This document shows, piece by piece, positions 55,890 to 58,367 of a stretch of 58,367 nt of DNA; the first letter of the stretch is position 1, and every line of letters starts with the position of its first letter. The position numbers and the translations under genes are program-made. The DNA lies in contig JAPLCX010000047.1 of the NCBI GenBank assembly GCA_026392035.1, positions 1-58,367 of the forward strand, read 5' to 3'. The notes under the pieces were generated by a model that saw only the letters and a list, made by a program, of their open reading frames with translations, was not told where the DNA came from and searched no databases. Source of the DNA: Candidatus Auribacterota bacterium (lineage in GTDB: Bacteria > Auribacterota > Tritonobacteria > UBA1439).

Positions 55890-56900
55890 TCAGGCCATGG
55901 TGAGGGCCATGATCGCCTTCTGAACATGCAGGCGATTTTCCGCGACGTCGTAGATGATCGAGCGCGGCCCGCTCGCAACCTCATCGGTCACCTCGTTCCC
56001 ACGGTCGATCGGCATCGGGTGCGTGAACAGCGCGTTGTTGGTGAGCCTCATCTTCGCCGCGTCGCATATCCATTCCGTGTACTTCATGGCCTTCTCAACC
56101 TCGCCCTGCTTGTCGAACTCGCCCTTGTCATAGGCGTGCGGGGTCATCCAGTTGCGGGAGTACACCACATCCGCTCCCCGGTACCCCGCTCTCGGATCGT
56201 GGGTAATCGCAAATTTCGCCTTGTTGTCAGCGCAGTTCTTCTTCACCTGCTCGATCACGGCGGGGTCCAGGTCATACCCCTCGGGGTACGCGAGCGTGAC
56301 ATCCATGCCGAAGCGCGAGCAGATGAGCAAGCTCTCCTGGACGGAGCACCACGATCGGGCGAGCGCTCCCTGCCCCCACACCTGGAGCAGCTTTTTGCCC
56401 TTGATGTTCTTCCCGAGGTGCTTCCTGAGTCCCATGACGTCTGCCAGCCCCTGACAGGGGTGAAACTTGTCATGCGCCATGCTGATGACCGGGATATCAG
56501 ACCACCGTGCGTACTCGCGGATCAGCTCGTCACCTTCCCCGTACCGGCTCACCTTGTCCTCGAGTATCCGTATCCCGAGACCGCATGCGTAGCGACTCAT
56601 CACCTTCGCCGCGTCCTCAACCGTCTCACCGGCGGTCTTCGCCGTCTTGAGCCGCATCGTCTTGGGCTCGAGGAACTGCGCGTGCCCACCCAGTTCGGTG
56701 GCGGCGCACTCGAAACTCTGGCGCGTGCGGACCGATGGGTTATAGAAGAACATGAAGAATGTCTTGTTCAGCAAAAGCTTCGTATACTTTTTATCATAGC
56801 GCTTCTTGCGCATATGCTCGGCCAAGTCGAGAACCTTGGTAAGTTCCTTCACTGACCACTCCTGCGTGCACACCAGGTCTCTTCCCGTTAAATCTGACAT
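55890..56900 (-). CDS. divergent carbamoyltransferase, knotted AOTC/YgeW-like
   Basis: A 336-residue aspartate/ornithine carbamoyltransferase superfamily protein. Carbamoyl-phosphate motif is 'NPSVRTRQSFE' (56-60 SVRTR, versus STRTR). HPCQ is intact (147-150), but HCLP is replaced by HPMP (294-297). The ornithine loop SMG is absent; the aligned segment is 'VVYSRNWMTPHAYDK'. 'RFGMDVTLAYPEGYDL' is close to E. coli YgeW. So a substrate other than ornithine is likely, such as an acylated ornithine or a ureido compound. It lies between the third paralog and the NfeD-like gene. A repeat follows its stop directly. Confidence 0.8.
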   Translation of the reverse strand: MSDLTGRDLVCTQEWSVKELTKVLDLAEHMRKKRYDKKYTKLLLNKTFFMFFYNPSVRTRQSFECAATELGGHAQFLEPKTMRLKTAKTAGETVEDAAKVMSRYACGLGIRILEDKVSRYGEGDELIREYARWSDIPVISMAHDKFHPCQGLADVMGLRKHLGKNIKGKKLLQVWGQGALARSWCSVQESLLICSRFGMDVTLAYPEGYDLDPAVIEQVKKNCADNKAKFAITHDPRAGYRGADVVYSRNWMTPHAYDKGEFDKQGEVEKAMKYTEWICDAAKMRLTNNALFTHPMPIDRGNEVTDEVASGPRSIIYDVAENRLHVQKAIMALTMA

Positions 56901-56962
56901 GTGTCCCTCACCTCTCCTCTCTGAACGATTGATGGTTAGGACTCACCCGCGGCCTACAGAGC

Positions 56963-56996
56963 ACAGGTGGTAAGCGCGCATCCGCTTACCACCTGT
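56963..56996. repeat. strong hairpin between two carbamoyltransferase genes
   Basis: ACAGGTGGTAAGCG (56963-56976) and CGCTTACCACCTGT (56983-56996) form a perfect 14-base stem with a six-base loop, 35 bases past the stop at 57032. No T-run follows, so termination is uncertain. It may stabilise or separate the transcripts. Confidence 0.65.
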
Positions 56997-57031
56997 CGCT
57001 CGCGCGGGAGCACACTATACCACTGGCGGTC

Positions 57032-58042
57032 TCACATCGTCAACGCCATAATGGCCTTCTGGACATGCAGGCGGTTCTCCGCCTCGTCGTTCACGATGGA
57101 TATCTTCGGATCGTCGATGAGCTCGTCCGTCACTTCCTTGCCGCGCTTCGCGGGCAGGCAGTGCATGTAGACGGCACGTGAATTGGCCACCTCGAAATGC
57201 TTGTGAGAGATGCACCAGTCCTTTGCGTACTTCGGACCCTTCTCAGCGTGGACGTCCGGCTTCCGCGCCCAGCTCTTGCAGTAGATCACGTCGGCGCCCT
57301 TACAGGCCTTCCATATGTCATGCTCAACGGTGATCCTACCGCCGGATTCCTTCGCCGCTGCCTGAGCAAATTTCAAGTACTCCGGGTCTATGTCGTAGCA
57401 TCCCGCCTCGTCCGGGAAGGCCAGGACGATGTTCATCCCCATGATGCCGCCGGCCACGACCATCGTTTGCGGCACGCCCGCGGACTTGGCCCTGTCGTCC
57501 CACGCCCATCCCATGACGACCTTCTTCTCCTTGTAGCCCTGGCCGAACTTCTCCCGCATGGTCATGATGTCGGCCATGATCTGGCAGGGGTGCTCCTTGT
57601 CGTCGAGCATGTTGATCACCGGGATGTTCGCGTCCTTCGCGATGGCGCACAGCACCTCGCGCGCGTCGCCGTAGTCGTATTTCTCGGCACCCATCTGGGC
57701 CTTGAGGTTGTAGAGCCGGATCGCGAAGCCGTCGATGAAGCGGCTGATCATCTCGGCCGTATCCTTCCACGACTCCTTGTTCTTGAGCTGGAGCTGCTCG
57801 GGACTGTAGTACTGCGCGTGCCCGCCGAGCTGCGTCATGCCCGTTTCAAAAGAGATGCGCGTCCTGGTTGACGGGGACGCGAACAGCATTCCCAGCGTTT
57901 TCCCCTTGAGAAGCTCGTGCGATTCACCGATGGCCCACTTCATCTTGAGGTACTGGGCCACCTCGAAAATGCTCTCGATCTCCTCCAGATTGTAATCCAT
58001 GATGCTTATAAAATCCTTGCCCCTCATCCTCCTGGTAATCAC
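57032..58042 (-). CDS. carbamoyltransferase, knotted AOTC/SOTC/YgeW-like
   Basis: About 336 residues. GTG 58042 is taken as start since GGAGG lies eight bases upstream; ATG 58027 is possible. Carbamoyl-phosphate motifs are complete: 'SPSTRTRISFE', 'EHPCQIMADIM' and 'MHCLPAKRGKEV'. The ornithine SMG loop is replaced by 'VIYCKSWARKPDVHAEKG', the K-S-W arrangement seen in YgeW and N-acetylornithine transcarbamylases. 'MGWAWDDRAKSAGVPQTM' fits their knot region. A catalytic enzyme with a non-ornithine acceptor is likely. First gene of the carbamoyl block; its promoter should lie beyond 58050. Confidence 0.82.
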   Translation of the reverse strand: MITRRMRGKDFISIMDYNLEEIESIFEVAQYLKMKWAIGESHELLKGKTLGMLFASPSTRTRISFETGMTQLGGHAQYYSPEQLQLKNKESWKDTAEMISRFIDGFAIRLYNLKAQMGAEKYDYGDAREVLCAIAKDANIPVINMLDDKEHPCQIMADIMTMREKFGQGYKEKKVVMGWAWDDRAKSAGVPQTMVVAGGIMGMNIVLAFPDEAGCYDIDPEYLKFAQAAAKESGGRITVEHDIWKACKGADVIYCKSWARKPDVHAEKGPKYAKDWCISHKHFEVANSRAVYMHCLPAKRGKEVTDELIDDPKISIVNDEAENRLHVQKAIMALTM

Positions 58043-58048
58043 GTCCAC

Positions 58049-58367
58049 TCCCTCCTTTCTCAGAGTGCGGTATACGCTTACGACCTACAGCGCATTAATC
58101 CTTTTTCCTACAGTAGCGGAGTAGTGTACGCAATGCAGTACCGCCTGTCAATCAAAAATCGCTGCTTGTCGTAAGGGGTCACTTATAGAGGGGGGCCACG
58201 GATGAACACGGATTATGACGGATATCCACAGATGAAAAGAAAGCTTCATCTGCGGCCATCCGTGTGGTTATCCGTGAAAATCCGTGGCGAACATCATTTA
58301 CCGTTACCCCTGCAAAACTGATAATCATCCAAAGGCGAAAAGAACAAGTGTACAATCTCTGTGCAAG
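58049..58367. repeat. terminal gap with CCACGGAT-type dyad repeat
   Basis: No gene seen. Bases 58195-58288 hold inverted words (CCACGGATGAACACGG against CCGTGAAAATCCGTGG, and GATGAA..TTCATC), forming a long imperfect hairpin like those at 9021-9340 and 52948-53124. The promoter of the carbamoyltransferase gene is expected in 58050-58150 but no clear boxes were recognised. Confidence 0.55.

Noticed and set aside
54459-58042. Arginine deiminase pathway (arcABC) operon
   Set aside because: Carbamate kinase and carbamoyltransferases are present but no arginine deiminase gene lies in the window, and two transferases lack the ornithine loop.

Overview
The window comes from an uncultivated-looking, moderately GC-rich bacterium. 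It has standard bacterial housekeeping genes (groES-groEL, dnaK, rplU-rpmA-obg, argS, nadD, proBA, an rpoZ-like gene) and a sigma54-type two-component pair. It is also dense in short palindromic and dyad repeats between genes and even inside gene ends. No rRNA, tRNA or CRISPR array was recognised, so the lineage cannot be fixed. The repeat style and gene mix resemble candidate phyla around Omnitrophota/PVC, but that is only an impression. Almost every gene is on the minus strand, so 'upstream' usually means higher coordinates. The plus-strand exceptions are a small HTH gene (220), the IS accessory gene (44182) and ppx/gppA (50148).

Layout: (1) 1-2050, a small AT-richer accessory patch with an HTH protein and an AAA+/winged-helix ATPase. 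(2) 2204-11062, an alpha-glucan block: GlgE-type maltosyltransferase, GlgM-type GT4 synthase, GalT and two GH57 enzymes, consistent with building and remodelling a glucan through maltose-1-phosphate. (3) 11265-13764, a lipid kinase, a metallo-hydrolase and a rhomboid protease whose C-terminus is written by a repeat. (4) 13890-17639, a Trk potassium-uptake operon with two TrkA proteins, TrkH and three small membrane or exported proteins, one of them an unlisted 44-residue gene. (5) 17821-23074, a GldA/GldF/GldG-like ABC system with a DUF4340 protein. (6) 23140-27611, omega-like subunit and chaperones. (7) 27881-31710, an NtrB/NtrC-like pair split by a repeat-rich spacer and partly enclosed by a long inverted repeat. 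(8) 31720-40712, the canonical rplU-rpmA-obg-proB-proA-nadD-rsfS-argS run, followed by ferredoxin, TPR and YggT genes.

(9) 40730-50140 is the accessory core. Two well-formed attC-like recombination sites (45571-45636 and 48289-48356) and a weaker third (41429-41487), all in the same orientation, separate minus-strand genes: a pair of paralogous exported proteins, a XamI-like restriction-modification system, a NucS/PD-(D/E)XK-like protein, a PDZ lipoprotein and a broken hicBA toxin-antitoxin pair. No integron integrase is in the window, so this looks like an integrase-less integron cassette cluster (CALIN). An IS1634-like element with a DUF6788-type partner is inserted in it.

(10) 50148-58042 holds ppx/gppA, a second rhomboid, and a nitrogen/carbamoyl block: three different carbamoyltransferase paralogs (one canonical ornithine type, two resembling the knotted AOTC/SOTC/YgeW branch), carbamate kinase, threonine synthase and a short NfeD-like membrane protein. 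The 3' ends of two of the carbamoyltransferase genes carry copies of the same palindromic element. The integrase-less cassette array and the carbamoyltransferase cluster are the two observations most worth following up.
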